Origin: Pseudomonadales bacterium
GTDB lineage: Bacteria; Pseudomonadota; Gammaproteobacteria; Pseudomonadales; Azotimanducaceae
Direction: 5' to 3'
Assembly (NCBI GenBank): GCA_007128525.1
Contig: SKXG01000403.1
Span: 1 to 7,359 of the forward strand
Length of the DNA stretch: 7,359 nt
The position numbers and the translations under genes were made by a program. Positions 1-7,359 of the stretch are shown piece after piece; the first letter of the stretch is position 1; each line of letters opens with the position of its first letter. The notes under the pieces are model-generated. The model ran no database searches. It was not told where the DNA came from and was given only the letters and a program-made list of their open reading frames with translations.

Positions 1-1206
<1,206 letters not shown>

Positions 1207-1269
1207 TTAGCGGGACGTCCAACAATTGGCCAGCGTCATGCGGACCAAGTTCTGACTGAATGTGGAGGG

Positions 1270-1299
1270 ATTGTGTGCCCTTTCCGGTGATTAACTCAA
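1270..1299 (-). promoter_or_regulatory. Candidate sigma70 promoter of katG
   Basis: On the minus strand a -35 like TTGAGT (1294-1299, 4 of 6 consensus bases) is separated by 18 bases from a -10 like CACAAT (1270-1275, 4 of 6). Transcription would start near 1262 and leave a leader of about 70 bases before katG. The boxes alone are weak. The call is strengthened by the OxyR-like site that ends exactly at the -35 box, the usual arrangement for OxyR-activated promoters. Confidence 0.45.
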
Positions 1300-1336
1300 A
1301 GTGAAAATTTCTATGGGAGTGATAGGTGCTGCCTAA
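1300..1336 (-). promoter_or_regulatory. OxyR-like operator upstream of katG
   Basis: The region contains CTAT (1311-1314), seven bases, then ATAG (1322-1325), which is the central spacing of the OxyR motif ATAG-N7-CTAT-N7-ATAG-N7-CTAT. The outer quarter near 1333-1336 is CTAA (3 of 4), and the half-site it closes also has the expected T at 1327. The other outer quarter (1300-1303, AGTG) is poor. OxyR is a peroxide-sensing LysR-type regulator that activates katG in many gammaproteobacteria, so the motif, target gene and position next to the -35 box agree. Direct evidence of binding is lacking. Confidence 0.5.
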
Positions 1337-1473
1337 GTGGTAGCGCAGCCTCGAGAGCCTCATGGCGCTGCCAGGCGGCCTGGTGTGAACGCGGCTTAGC
1401 GTAACCGCTCTGGCGCCCTAACTGCCTGATCTGCAATGGTATGGGCCCTGGTTCGCAGCTTTACCCTCACGAC

Positions 1474-1503
1474 TTGTTGCCAGAAGCCAGAGACTCCTAT
1501 ACT
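1474..1503 (+). promoter_or_regulatory. Candidate sigma70 promoter of the four-gene operon
   Basis: A -35 like TTGTTG (1474-1479) is followed after 18 bases by TATACT (1498-1503), a -10 matching 5 of 6 consensus bases. Transcription would start near 1510, about 78 bases before the first ATG. It is the best promoter-like pair I found ahead of the operon. Confidence 0.45.
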
Positions 1504-1587
1504 CACTGACTGGCAAACAAAAAAGCAACCAGGCCAGACGCCAATCAGTCCAAAAAAATGTGCTGCGGCACCAATGCAGGTGACACC

Positions 1588-3228
1588 ATGGCCAAAGAAC
1601 TCAAATCCGCTTGCTGTGTACTGCTGGCACTGCTGCTCACAGGCTGTGCGTCGGACTCAGCCACACGGAGCGGCATGCCGCCCAGCGAGGAAGACTTAAT
1701 TGCCGGCATGCATGTGGTCGACTGCCTGCTGCCGGGCCAGCTTCGTAGCCTGGGCACCGGGACCTATCTCACAGCGCGCCGACCGGTTAAGACCACCGCC
1801 GCCGATTGCAACAGACGCGGCGGCGAGTACGTGGCCTACGACCGAGCCGACTATCAAACAGCATTGCGTGTCTGGATGCCTGCCGCGGAAGCCGGCGACG
1901 CAGAAGCGCAGGTCCATGTCGGTGAGATCTTTGAAAAAGGTCTGGGCACCGAACCCAACTACGATGCCGCCGTGCACTGGTATGGGAAGGCTGCCGAACA
2001 AGGCAATGAGCGCGCGCTGTTCAACCTGGGCACCCTGTATGAACAGGGCCTGGGCGTCGAGAAAGACCGCCTGACGGCTCTGAACTATTACCGCCAGGCC
2101 TGGGGCCTGCCGGAAGACAGCCTGATGTATCAGGCAACGGCGGAGCGGGAACGGGAGGCACTGCAGGCGGAACTCAACCGCGAGCTCGAACAAAAGGATG
2201 CACAGATTCGCGCGCTGGCCCGCCAGACCGAAGCGTTGCGAGAGCAACTCGAGGAAGCCACTCGGGAAGCCGCGGAGCGGGACGACGACGCCATGCTGGC
2301 CCGCAACCGTCGCCTGGAGGCCGAGCTGGAGTCGCTGACTCAGCTGGTCAGCGCTTTACGCGAAGATCGGGATCAAGTGGAGCAGCGGCTGGACGCCATA
2401 CCTGCCCTGCGCTCTGCCGAAGCGCCCGCACCCGAGCGGCCCCCAGCAGAATTTACCCGCGTCGATGATCTCGAACTGGGCCGCTACTATGCGCTGGTCG
2501 TGGGCAATCGCAACTACCTGTCATTGGATCAACTGGAGACGCCGGTCAATGATGCACGCGAAATCGCCAGCATTCTGGAGAATCGCTACGGCTTTCAGGT
2601 TCAGTTGCTGATCGATGCCGATCGGCTCGATTTGATGCGGGCCATCAATGACCTGCATGAGCGGCTCGGAGAAGAAGACAACCTCCTCGTATACTATGCC
2701 GGCCATGGCACGTTGATAGACATTGGCCGACAGCGCGACACCGGCTACTGGCTACCCATCAATGCGGACCCCCCGCCCAACGACTCATTTTGGGTGCCAA
2801 ACGAGTTCATCACCAATCATCTGGGCCGCTTCAAAGCCCGCCGTGTGCTCGTCATTGCCGACTCCTGCTACGGCGGCCTGCTGTCCACCTCTCCTGGCCA
2901 TCTGTTCCTGGACAATGGGGCAGCGGCCGACAACCTGGACTATGTCCGCTACAAACTGCCGCGGCGCTCCAGGTTGCTGCTCTCATCCGGTGGTGACAAG
3001 CCGGTCCTGGACAGCGACGGTGGCAATCACTCCGTCTTTGCCCGGTACCTGATCGAAGTACTGCGCAACAATGATGCGATCATGACAGCGCCTGAGCTCT
3101 TCCAGCAGATCCGCGAACCGATCAGGGAGCGCGCCAGTGCTCAGGGTTTTGTCCAGGAGCCTGTGTACAAAAGTATCAAGAGCGCTGGGCACGAGGTTGG
3201 CGACTTCTTCTTCGTCCCGCAAACGTGA
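1588..3228 (+). CDS. Sel1-repeat, coiled-coil, caspase-like (peptidase C14) lipoprotein
   Basis: This predicted outer-membrane lipoprotein of 546 residues carries a caspase-like cysteine protease domain. The lipoprotein signal ends in LLLTGC with Cys20 as the lipidated residue; Ala at +2 argues for outer-membrane sorting. Residues about 90-165 form two Sel1 repeats (cores VGEIFEKGLG and LGTLYEQGLG), usually protein-binding. About 183-271 is a highly charged coiled coil, followed by a Pro/Ala-rich linker to about 290. The caspase fold spans about 298-546, with catalytic His373 in YYAGHG and Cys427 in IADSCYGG. The Asp before Ser-Cys resembles metacaspases, which prefer Arg or Lys before the cut; that preference is inference here. 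ATG 1588 is chosen because AGGTGA lies just upstream and the signal peptide then has a normal length. An in-frame ATG at 1558 would add ten residues and lacks a good binding site. It is the first gene of the operon. Substrate unknown. Confidence 0.9.
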   Translation: MAKELKSACCVLLALLLTGCASDSATRSGMPPSEEDLIAGMHVVDCLLPGQLRSLGTGTYLTARRPVKTTAADCNRRGGEYVAYDRADYQTALRVWMPAAEAGDAEAQVHVGEIFEKGLGTEPNYDAAVHWYGKAAEQGNERALFNLGTLYEQGLGVEKDRLTALNYYRQAWGLPEDSLMYQATAEREREALQAELNRELEQKDAQIRALARQTEALREQLEEATREAAERDDDAMLARNRRLEAELESLTQLVSALREDRDQVEQRLDAIPALRSAEAPAPERPPAEFTRVDDLELGRYYALVVGNRNYLSLDQLETPVNDAREIASILENRYGFQVQLLIDADRLDLMRAINDLHERLGEEDNLLVYYAGHGTLIDIGRQRDTGYWLPINADPPPNDSFWVPNEFITNHLGRFKARRVLVIADSCYGGLLSTSPGHLFLDNGAAADNLDYVRYKLPRRSRLLLSSGGDKPVLDSDGGNHSVFARYLIEVLRNNDAIMTAPELFQQIREPIRERASAQGFVQEPVYKSIKSAGHEVGDFFFVPQT

Positions 3229-3281
3229 TGCCGGCTCCGCCGCTACCGGATGCAACGGCGAATCTACAGGAAACCACAGCC

Positions 3282-4493
3282 ATGGATAAGCAACGAACAA
3301 AAGTCCGCAACTATTTCAGCCCAGTGCCCGTTGTCCTGTTCCTGGGTGCGCTGTGCACTGCAAGCGTCGGGCTCGCCTGTGAGGGCGAGCGTCAGATCCG
3401 AACCTTCCAGGAAATTGAGGGTGAGCTTCAGGAGATTGATCTGGGCGGTGATATGCCGGGGAATATACTGTTCAGATGCCCCTCCAGTGTGGGGGACAGC
3501 ACCTTGCTGCAACTCAGAAACTTTCTCTCGAGCCTGGCTGGCACCATCGATCAACAGCGGCGCCTGAGACGAGCCGGGCAGACTGGCTACCCCACCCACG
3601 GCGCCGCCAGCGGCGACAGCATTGGCGACTACGGACGTCTGTCGACCTTTGCGTCGGCTGACTACAACAATGTGGATCGAAGCCGGACCACTCTGGGCCA
3701 AGGGCTTACACAGGACAGCTTCAGCTTCACCTGGGGCGCGGACTATCGCCTTCGCGACACCTTGTTTCTGGGCGGCACCCTAAACCTGCTGTCCAGCGAT
3801 ACCGACATTGACGACAACCTCGGGTCCACCGACGTCAACACCATCGTCATGGGCTTTCATGGATCGCAGTACTGGCAAAACGACCTGTTTCTGGACTGGC
3901 TGGCCACACTCAGCTATTCCGATCTGGATATCGACCGAACAGACTTGGCCGGCTCCTACAAAGCATCAACGGATGCCTGGCACTGGTCCGCGGAGCTTTC
4001 CTTCGGTCACCAACTTTCCGTGAATCGCTGGCGCATCACACCCATCGCCCGTCTCTTCTACATGCGGGGCCAGTTGGATGGTTATACGGAAAGGGTGGTC
4101 TCGCAGTTTGGCGACCCTGAGGTCGCGGACAAACAAAGCCACAACCTGACGATGTTCGACTTGTCACTGCAAACTGACTATGTATTGCTTGCCAACTGGG
4201 GTGTGGTCATCCCCTCTTTCAAACTGGCCTATGAGCGTGATTTCTCCGGCACATCGAGTAGCTCCGGGCGCGTTCTCACCACGCAGGAAACCCTGCACAT
4301 TTTCTATTCCGGCGAGACCGATGATCCCGACCGCAACACGGTGATGGCCAGGCTTGGCGTCTCGGCGCAGTTTCAGCGCGGTCTGTCGGCATTTATCAAC
4401 TACCAGCACCTGCTCGGTCACGACTATTTCGACCGATACCACATAGGTGCCGGTATCAGATACGAGATTCCGCTTGGTTTTGCCGGTTTTTAG
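3282..4493 (+). CDS. Autotransporter-type outer-membrane beta-barrel protein without a passenger
   Basis: This exported protein of 403 residues resembles the autotransporter translocator domain. A signal peptide with a hydrophobic core at about 14-31 probably ends at GLA before Cys33. The mature N-terminus is short (about 33-116). It has two cysteines (C33, C66) that could pair and an amphipathic helix at about 73-97, like the helix that fills the pore in autotransporters. From about 117 to 403, alternating polar and hydrophobic strands rich in Tyr, Trp and Asp give room for roughly 12 strands, and the chain ends in Phe, as outer-membrane barrels do. A classical autotransporter would have a passenger of hundreds of residues; none exists here. 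ATG 3282 has AGGAAA eight bases upstream. Alternative GTG 3225 or ATG 3228 overlap the previous stop but lack a binding site and would put a long extension before the signal. It may form a pore, display a short plug or serve as a scaffold for the neighbouring lipoproteins. Confidence 0.85.
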   Translation: MDKQRTKVRNYFSPVPVVLFLGALCTASVGLACEGERQIRTFQEIEGELQEIDLGGDMPGNILFRCPSSVGDSTLLQLRNFLSSLAGTIDQQRRLRRAGQTGYPTHGAASGDSIGDYGRLSTFASADYNNVDRSRTTLGQGLTQDSFSFTWGADYRLRDTLFLGGTLNLLSSDTDIDDNLGSTDVNTIVMGFHGSQYWQNDLFLDWLATLSYSDLDIDRTDLAGSYKASTDAWHWSAELSFGHQLSVNRWRITPIARLFYMRGQLDGYTERVVSQFGDPEVADKQSHNLTMFDLSLQTDYVLLANWGVVIPSFKLAYERDFSGTSSSSGRVLTTQETLHIFYSGETDDPDRNTVMARLGVSAQFQRGLSAFINYQHLLGHDYFDRYHIGAGIRYEIPLGFAGF

Positions 4494-5325
4494 GCAGAGG
4501 CTATCGAACCTCGGGGCGCTGGGTGCACTTGTGCTTGGCTCGTGCGGGCTGTCAGGCTGCCAGACGCCGGCCCATGAGCAAATCAACCGGTATGCCACTG
4601 ACCAGGGGATGACTCGTAGCCTGGTCCCTGGCGCCGGGTTTCAGCATGTCATCTACGAATCAACAGCCAACCCGGATAATGGACGATGGCATCTTTATAT
4701 CGAAGGCGATGGCCAGCCCGGCCGTTACGGCGATCAAGCCAGTGCTGACCCCACACCCCGCAGGCCCGTTGCCCTGCAGTTGATGGCGCTGGATTCGGCG
4801 TCGTCGATTTATCTGGGCCGACCCTGCTACTTTGGTCAGCACCAGAGCCCGGCCTGCCAATCAGAGTTCTGGACTTCGGCCCGATTCGGGTCCGAGGTGG
4901 TCGACAGTCTGGCCGAGGCCGCGACTCAGTTGCTGACGGAACGATCCGCCGCCGAGGTCGTCCTGATAGGGTACAGCGGCGGTGGTGCCCTTGCCACGCT
5001 GCTGGCAGATCGAATACCGAATGTGCAACTGGTGTTGACGCTTGCTGCCAACCTGGACACGGAAGCCTGGGCCCGGCAGGGCAACTTTCTGCCACTCGAC
5101 GCCTCACAGAACCCGATTCACACCGCACAACTCTCGGGCATTGCGCATCGCCACTATGCAGGAGGCAGCGACGACAACGTTCCCGTTGGCATCATTGCTG
5201 AATTCGCACGGATGCACCAGGGCGAACTCCGTGTCATGGCTGGTTTCAATCACCACTGCTGCTGGCAGGCGGCCTGGCCGGCCATTTTGCAGGATGCAAC
5301 AGCCCTGCTTGAAAACTCACCTTGA
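4447..5325 (+). CDS. Alpha/beta-hydrolase lipoprotein
   Basis: This predicted lipoprotein of up to 292 residues has an alpha/beta-hydrolase fold. The hydrophobic signal ends in the lipobox LSGC at Cys38, with Gln at +2 favouring the outer membrane. Ser177 in IGYSGGG is the nucleophile. Asp242 or Asp243 in GGSDDNVP fits the acid, and His269 or His270 in GFNHHCCW fits the base, completing a serine-hydrolase triad (esterase, lipase or thioesterase class; substrate not predictable). Extra cysteines C127, C137, C271 and C272 could form disulfides in the periplasm, C271-C272 lying right beside the catalytic His. The start is uncertain. GTG 4447 overlaps the barrel gene by 47 bases without a clear ribosome binding site. 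TTG 4474 would give a shorter, more typical signal. No ATG is available before the lipobox. Translation is probably coupled to the upstream gene. The kinase gene begins 21 bases downstream. Confidence 0.87.
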   Translation: MPVSDTRFRLVLPVFRQRLSNLGALGALVLGSCGLSGCQTPAHEQINRYATDQGMTRSLVPGAGFQHVIYESTANPDNGRWHLYIEGDGQPGRYGDQASADPTPRRPVALQLMALDSASSIYLGRPCYFGQHQSPACQSEFWTSARFGSEVVDSLAEAATQLLTERSAAEVVLIGYSGGGALATLLADRIPNVQLVLTLAANLDTEAWARQGNFLPLDASQNPIHTAQLSGIAHRHYAGGSDDNVPVGIIAEFARMHQGELRVMAGFNHHCCWQAAWPAILQDATALLENSP

Positions 5326-5346
5326 TACCGGCAAACGGACTTCACT

Positions 5347-6831
5347 ATGGCTGCTGATGAAGACGACAAGCCCACCCGCATCATTTCGGACGACAACCCG
5401 GACAGCAACAAACGGCCTGACCCGGAGCAGTCGCACGGACAGGCGCAGGATACGTCTGCAGCGGACGAACCAACACGGCTGCTAGAAGGCGAGGACGAAG
5501 CGGCGCCAACGCGATTACTCGACAGTGGCGACGATGCCACCGAAATCATGGCCGAAGCCGGGCCCGCGGGCGCCGTCGCGTCCCTGCAGCCCGGTCATGT
5601 GCTCAACAACAGGTTCCGCCTCGAAGAGAAGCTCGGCCAGGGTGCTATGGGGGCGGTTTTTCGTGCGGTCGATCAGCGCCGTGTAGAGGCCGGTCATCAT
5701 AATCCCCATGTCGCCATTAAACTGATCAGCGGCAACTTCGCGCAGGACGCTCGTGCCTTCGTGGCGCTGCAACGCGAGACGGACAAGTCACAGACTCTGG
5801 CCCATCCGAACATCATTACGGTCCACGACTTTGATCGTGATGGCGATGTCTTTTTCATGACGATGGAGCATCTGGTCGGTGCAACCCTGGATCGCTACAG
5901 CAAAGATCCGGATCGCTCCCGGGCTCGCAGCCTTGTGCTGATCGAGGACATTGCCAACGGCGTGGCCTACGCACACAGGCGCAATGTCGTGCACTCGGAT
6001 CTCAAGCCGCAGAACCTGTTCCTGACCGATGACGGCCAGCTGAAGATTCTTGATTTTGGCATCGCACGCGCCTTTTCCAACATGGACGGTACCGGTGCCT
6101 ATTCCAGGGATCCGGCCGAGATCGTCGGCCTGACCCCGGCCTATGCCAGTTGCGAGATGTTTGACGGCGAGGAGCCGCACCCTGCCGATGATGTCTACGC
6201 CCTGGGCCTGATCGCCTACGAATTGCTGACGGGCGACCATCCATTTGACAGGAAAACAGCCACAGAGGCCCGTGTCGAGGGGCTAAAGCCGAAACGCGTT
6301 CGTGGCCTGAAGCGCCATCAGTGGAACGCCATCGCCAAGGCACTGGCGTTTGAACGTGCCGATCGCTGGCAGGATGCAGAGCAGTTTCGGCGCCAATTCT
6401 CCGGGGCTGGACGACGCGTCAGACAGCTGTCCACGGCCCTGGTGGTTGCGGTCATGGGCTTTTCCGCCTATCTGCTGCTCCATGACCCCGAACCCGGTCC
6501 GGAGATTCCTTTCAGTCAATTGCCCGCTGAAACCCAGCAGCAGATCACCAGTGATCTGGCCGAGGGCAGACAGGCGCTCGAGTTCGCAGACATCAACGGT
6601 GCCTTGTTCTATTTCGATCGTGCCTATAGAGCGCATCCACGAAACCCTGAGGTCATGCAGGAACTGCGCAACCTTGTGGATCAGGTTATGGTGCGACTCG
6701 ATGCACCAGACTCACCGATGTCGCTTCGTGATCAGCACTACACCGTAAGCCAGCTTCTGAACTACGAGTCTCTGGCACACAACCCCAGACTGAACGCACG
6801 AGAGGACGAGCTGGCGGCACAGCTCGAATAA
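5347..6831 (+). CDS. Transmembrane Ser/Thr protein kinase with Pro-Thr-Arg repeats
   Basis: This 494-residue Hanks-type kinase phosphorylates Ser/Thr on proteins. The acidic N-terminus (1-75) repeats PTRII (T10), PTRLL (T43), PTRLL (T55) and the weaker ATEIM (T65). The kinase domain runs from about 89 to 350: glycine loop GQGAMGAV (97-104), ATP-binding Lys125 in VAIK, helix-C Glu144, catalytic HSDLKPQN with Asp218 and Asn223, DFG at 236-238, and P+1 region GLTPAYASCE ending at Glu270. All catalytic residues are present, so it should be active. HSD replaces the usual HRD, and SCE replaces the usual (A/S)PE. A single membrane helix (about 362-379) puts the kinase in the cytoplasm and residues 380-494 in the periplasm. 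That tail has a TPR-like helical pair near 400-440 and no PASTA repeats. ATG 5347 has only a weak binding site (ACGGA) and may depend on coupling to the hydrolase gene 21 bases upstream. The gene ends base-to-base against the convergent FHA gene. Confidence 0.95.
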   Translation: MAADEDDKPTRIISDDNPDSNKRPDPEQSHGQAQDTSAADEPTRLLEGEDEAAPTRLLDSGDDATEIMAEAGPAGAVASLQPGHVLNNRFRLEEKLGQGAMGAVFRAVDQRRVEAGHHNPHVAIKLISGNFAQDARAFVALQRETDKSQTLAHPNIITVHDFDRDGDVFFMTMEHLVGATLDRYSKDPDRSRARSLVLIEDIANGVAYAHRRNVVHSDLKPQNLFLTDDGQLKILDFGIARAFSNMDGTGAYSRDPAEIVGLTPAYASCEMFDGEEPHPADDVYALGLIAYELLTGDHPFDRKTATEARVEGLKPKRVRGLKRHQWNAIAKALAFERADRWQDAEQFRRQFSGAGRRVRQLSTALVVAVMGFSAYLLLHDPEPGPEIPFSQLPAETQQQITSDLAEGRQALEFADINGALFYFDRAYRAHPRNPEVMQELRNLVDQVMVRLDAPDSPMSLRDQHYTVSQLLNYESLAHNPRLNAREDELAAQLE

Positions 6832-7359
6832 TCAGTCGGTGTTGAAAAAGCGCATGCGGAGATTGTGCAGCGCGCGCTTGATTCTATCGAAGAGCGCGCG
6901 ATCAGTGGGCGCTTTAGTGCCACTGTCAGGAGTACTGACGACCCAATCCGGCGGCAGCTCAAAGGCTAGCTCAGCGCTTCCCATACGAATGACGTCGCCG
7001 TGCTGCAAGAAGGTGGACAGTCCACGCCGACCGTTAACGAAGGTTCCGTTGGTAGACATCCAGTTCACCACTTTCCATTTGGTGCCGTCCTGAACTAGCT
7101 GGGCATGTTGGCCCGAGACGCTGACGTCCGGAATGCTGATATCAACGCTCTCGGCGTCACGACCCAGCTTCCATGTGTGATTTCCAGTCTTACTGCCGCC
7201 GTCGAGCTCGAAGAGTTTGCCCCGAACATCGCCGCTCAGGCCCACCAGCCGAGGTGTGGTGCCGGGCGGTGCCACTTCGATGCGCCCGGCTCGGTAGTCA
7301 GCGGCCGCATCAGAGTCTTCACCCTCAACAAAAAACTCGGTGCCGGACGCCTGCTCCAG
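6832..7359 (-). CDS. FHA-domain phosphothreonine-binding protein, C-terminal part (runs off right edge)
   Basis: The visible 175 residues contain a complete forkhead-associated domain, which binds phosphothreonine peptides. Counted from the window edge, the domain spans about 36-128 and keeps the binding signature: Gly66-Arg67, Ser82 and His85 in SVSGQH, Asn104-Gly105-Thr106, and VNG at 108-110. The last 45 residues are a basic, amphipathic tail without a known domain. Upstream of the FHA domain lies an acidic stretch (about 8-21, FFVEGEDSD) that stays in frame to the edge without a stop. The internal GTG at 7273-7275 has no good ribosome binding site, so the true protein most likely begins beyond this window and may have further domains. 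It faces the Ser/Thr kinase tail to tail with no spacer and is the obvious candidate reader of that kinase's phosphorylation. Confidence 0.93.
   Translation of the reverse strand: MEQASGTEFFVEGEDSDAAADYRAGRIEVAPPGTTPRLVGLSGDVRGKLFELDGGSKTGNHTWKLGRDAESVDISIPDVSVSGQHAQLVQDGTKWKVVNWMSTNGTFVNGRRGLSTFLQHGDVIRMGSAELAFELPPDWVVSTPDSGTKAPTDRALFDRIKRALHNLRMRFFNTD

Noticed and set aside
1213..1220. Perfect palindrome GGACGTCC in the katG leader
   Set aside because: Eight bases are too short to assign to a regulator, and no second half-site is seen.
1371..1383. Dyad CCAGG-CGG-CCTGG as a terminator or repeat element
   Set aside because: It has a five-base stem, no T run and no second copy in the window.
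1696..2247. Minus-strand open frame (183 codons) opposite the caspase-like gene
   Set aside because: The plus strand there encodes lipoprotein, Sel1 and coiled-coil sequence; the antisense frame is a by-product of GC-rich codon use.
3225..3281. Upstream GTG/ATG starts for the barrel protein, including overlap with the caspase stop
   Set aside because: They lack a ribosome binding site and would place a 18-19 residue extension before the signal peptide; ATG 3282 has AGGAAA at good spacing.
4649..5128. Minus-strand open frame (159 codons) opposite the hydrolase gene
   Set aside because: It is Arg/Pro/Ser-rich and low in complexity, as expected for an antisense frame, while the sense strand has a full hydrolase signature.
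5371..5550. Kinase Pro-Thr-Arg motifs as cleavage sites for the caspase-like protein
   Set aside because: The Arg would suit a metacaspase-like enzyme, but the kinase tail is predicted cytoplasmic and the protease periplasmic, so they should not meet.

Overview
The window reads as chromosomal DNA of a GC-rich Gram-negative bacterium. Two predicted outer-membrane lipoproteins, an outer-membrane beta-barrel and a KatG under an apparent OxyR-type site together suggest a gammaproteobacterium, perhaps a marine or halophilic one. The taxonomic call is inference; no rRNA or other phylogenetic marker is present.

Layout. Positions 1-1191 (minus strand) hold the N-terminal 397 codons of catalase-peroxidase KatG, which runs off the left edge. 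Positions 1192-1587 are a divergent intergenic region. It holds a strong ribosome binding site for katG, a candidate katG promoter directly abutted by an OxyR-like site, and a candidate sigma70 promoter for the rightward genes. Positions 1588-6831 (plus strand) carry four tightly packed genes that look like one operon. In order they encode a Sel1-repeat/coiled-coil/caspase-like lipoprotein, an autotransporter-type beta-barrel with no real passenger, an alpha/beta-hydrolase lipoprotein, and a transmembrane Ser/Thr protein kinase. Positions 6832-7359 (minus strand) hold the C-terminal part of an FHA-domain protein. Its stop codon directly abuts the kinase stop codon, with no bases between them.

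How they may work together. KatG appears to be a separate oxidative-stress gene. The other five genes look like an envelope signalling module. The kinase has a cytoplasmic catalytic domain, one membrane helix and a periplasmic tail. Its N-terminus repeats a short Pro-Thr-Arg motif suited, once phosphorylated, to binding an FHA domain, and an FHA protein is encoded next door. The two lipoproteins and the barrel would lie at the outer membrane, where the caspase-like protease and the hydrolase could act as effectors. The individual domain calls are well supported by motifs. The idea that the genes form one system is inference from gene order. I saw no tRNA, rRNA, CRISPR array, insertion sequence or attachment site.
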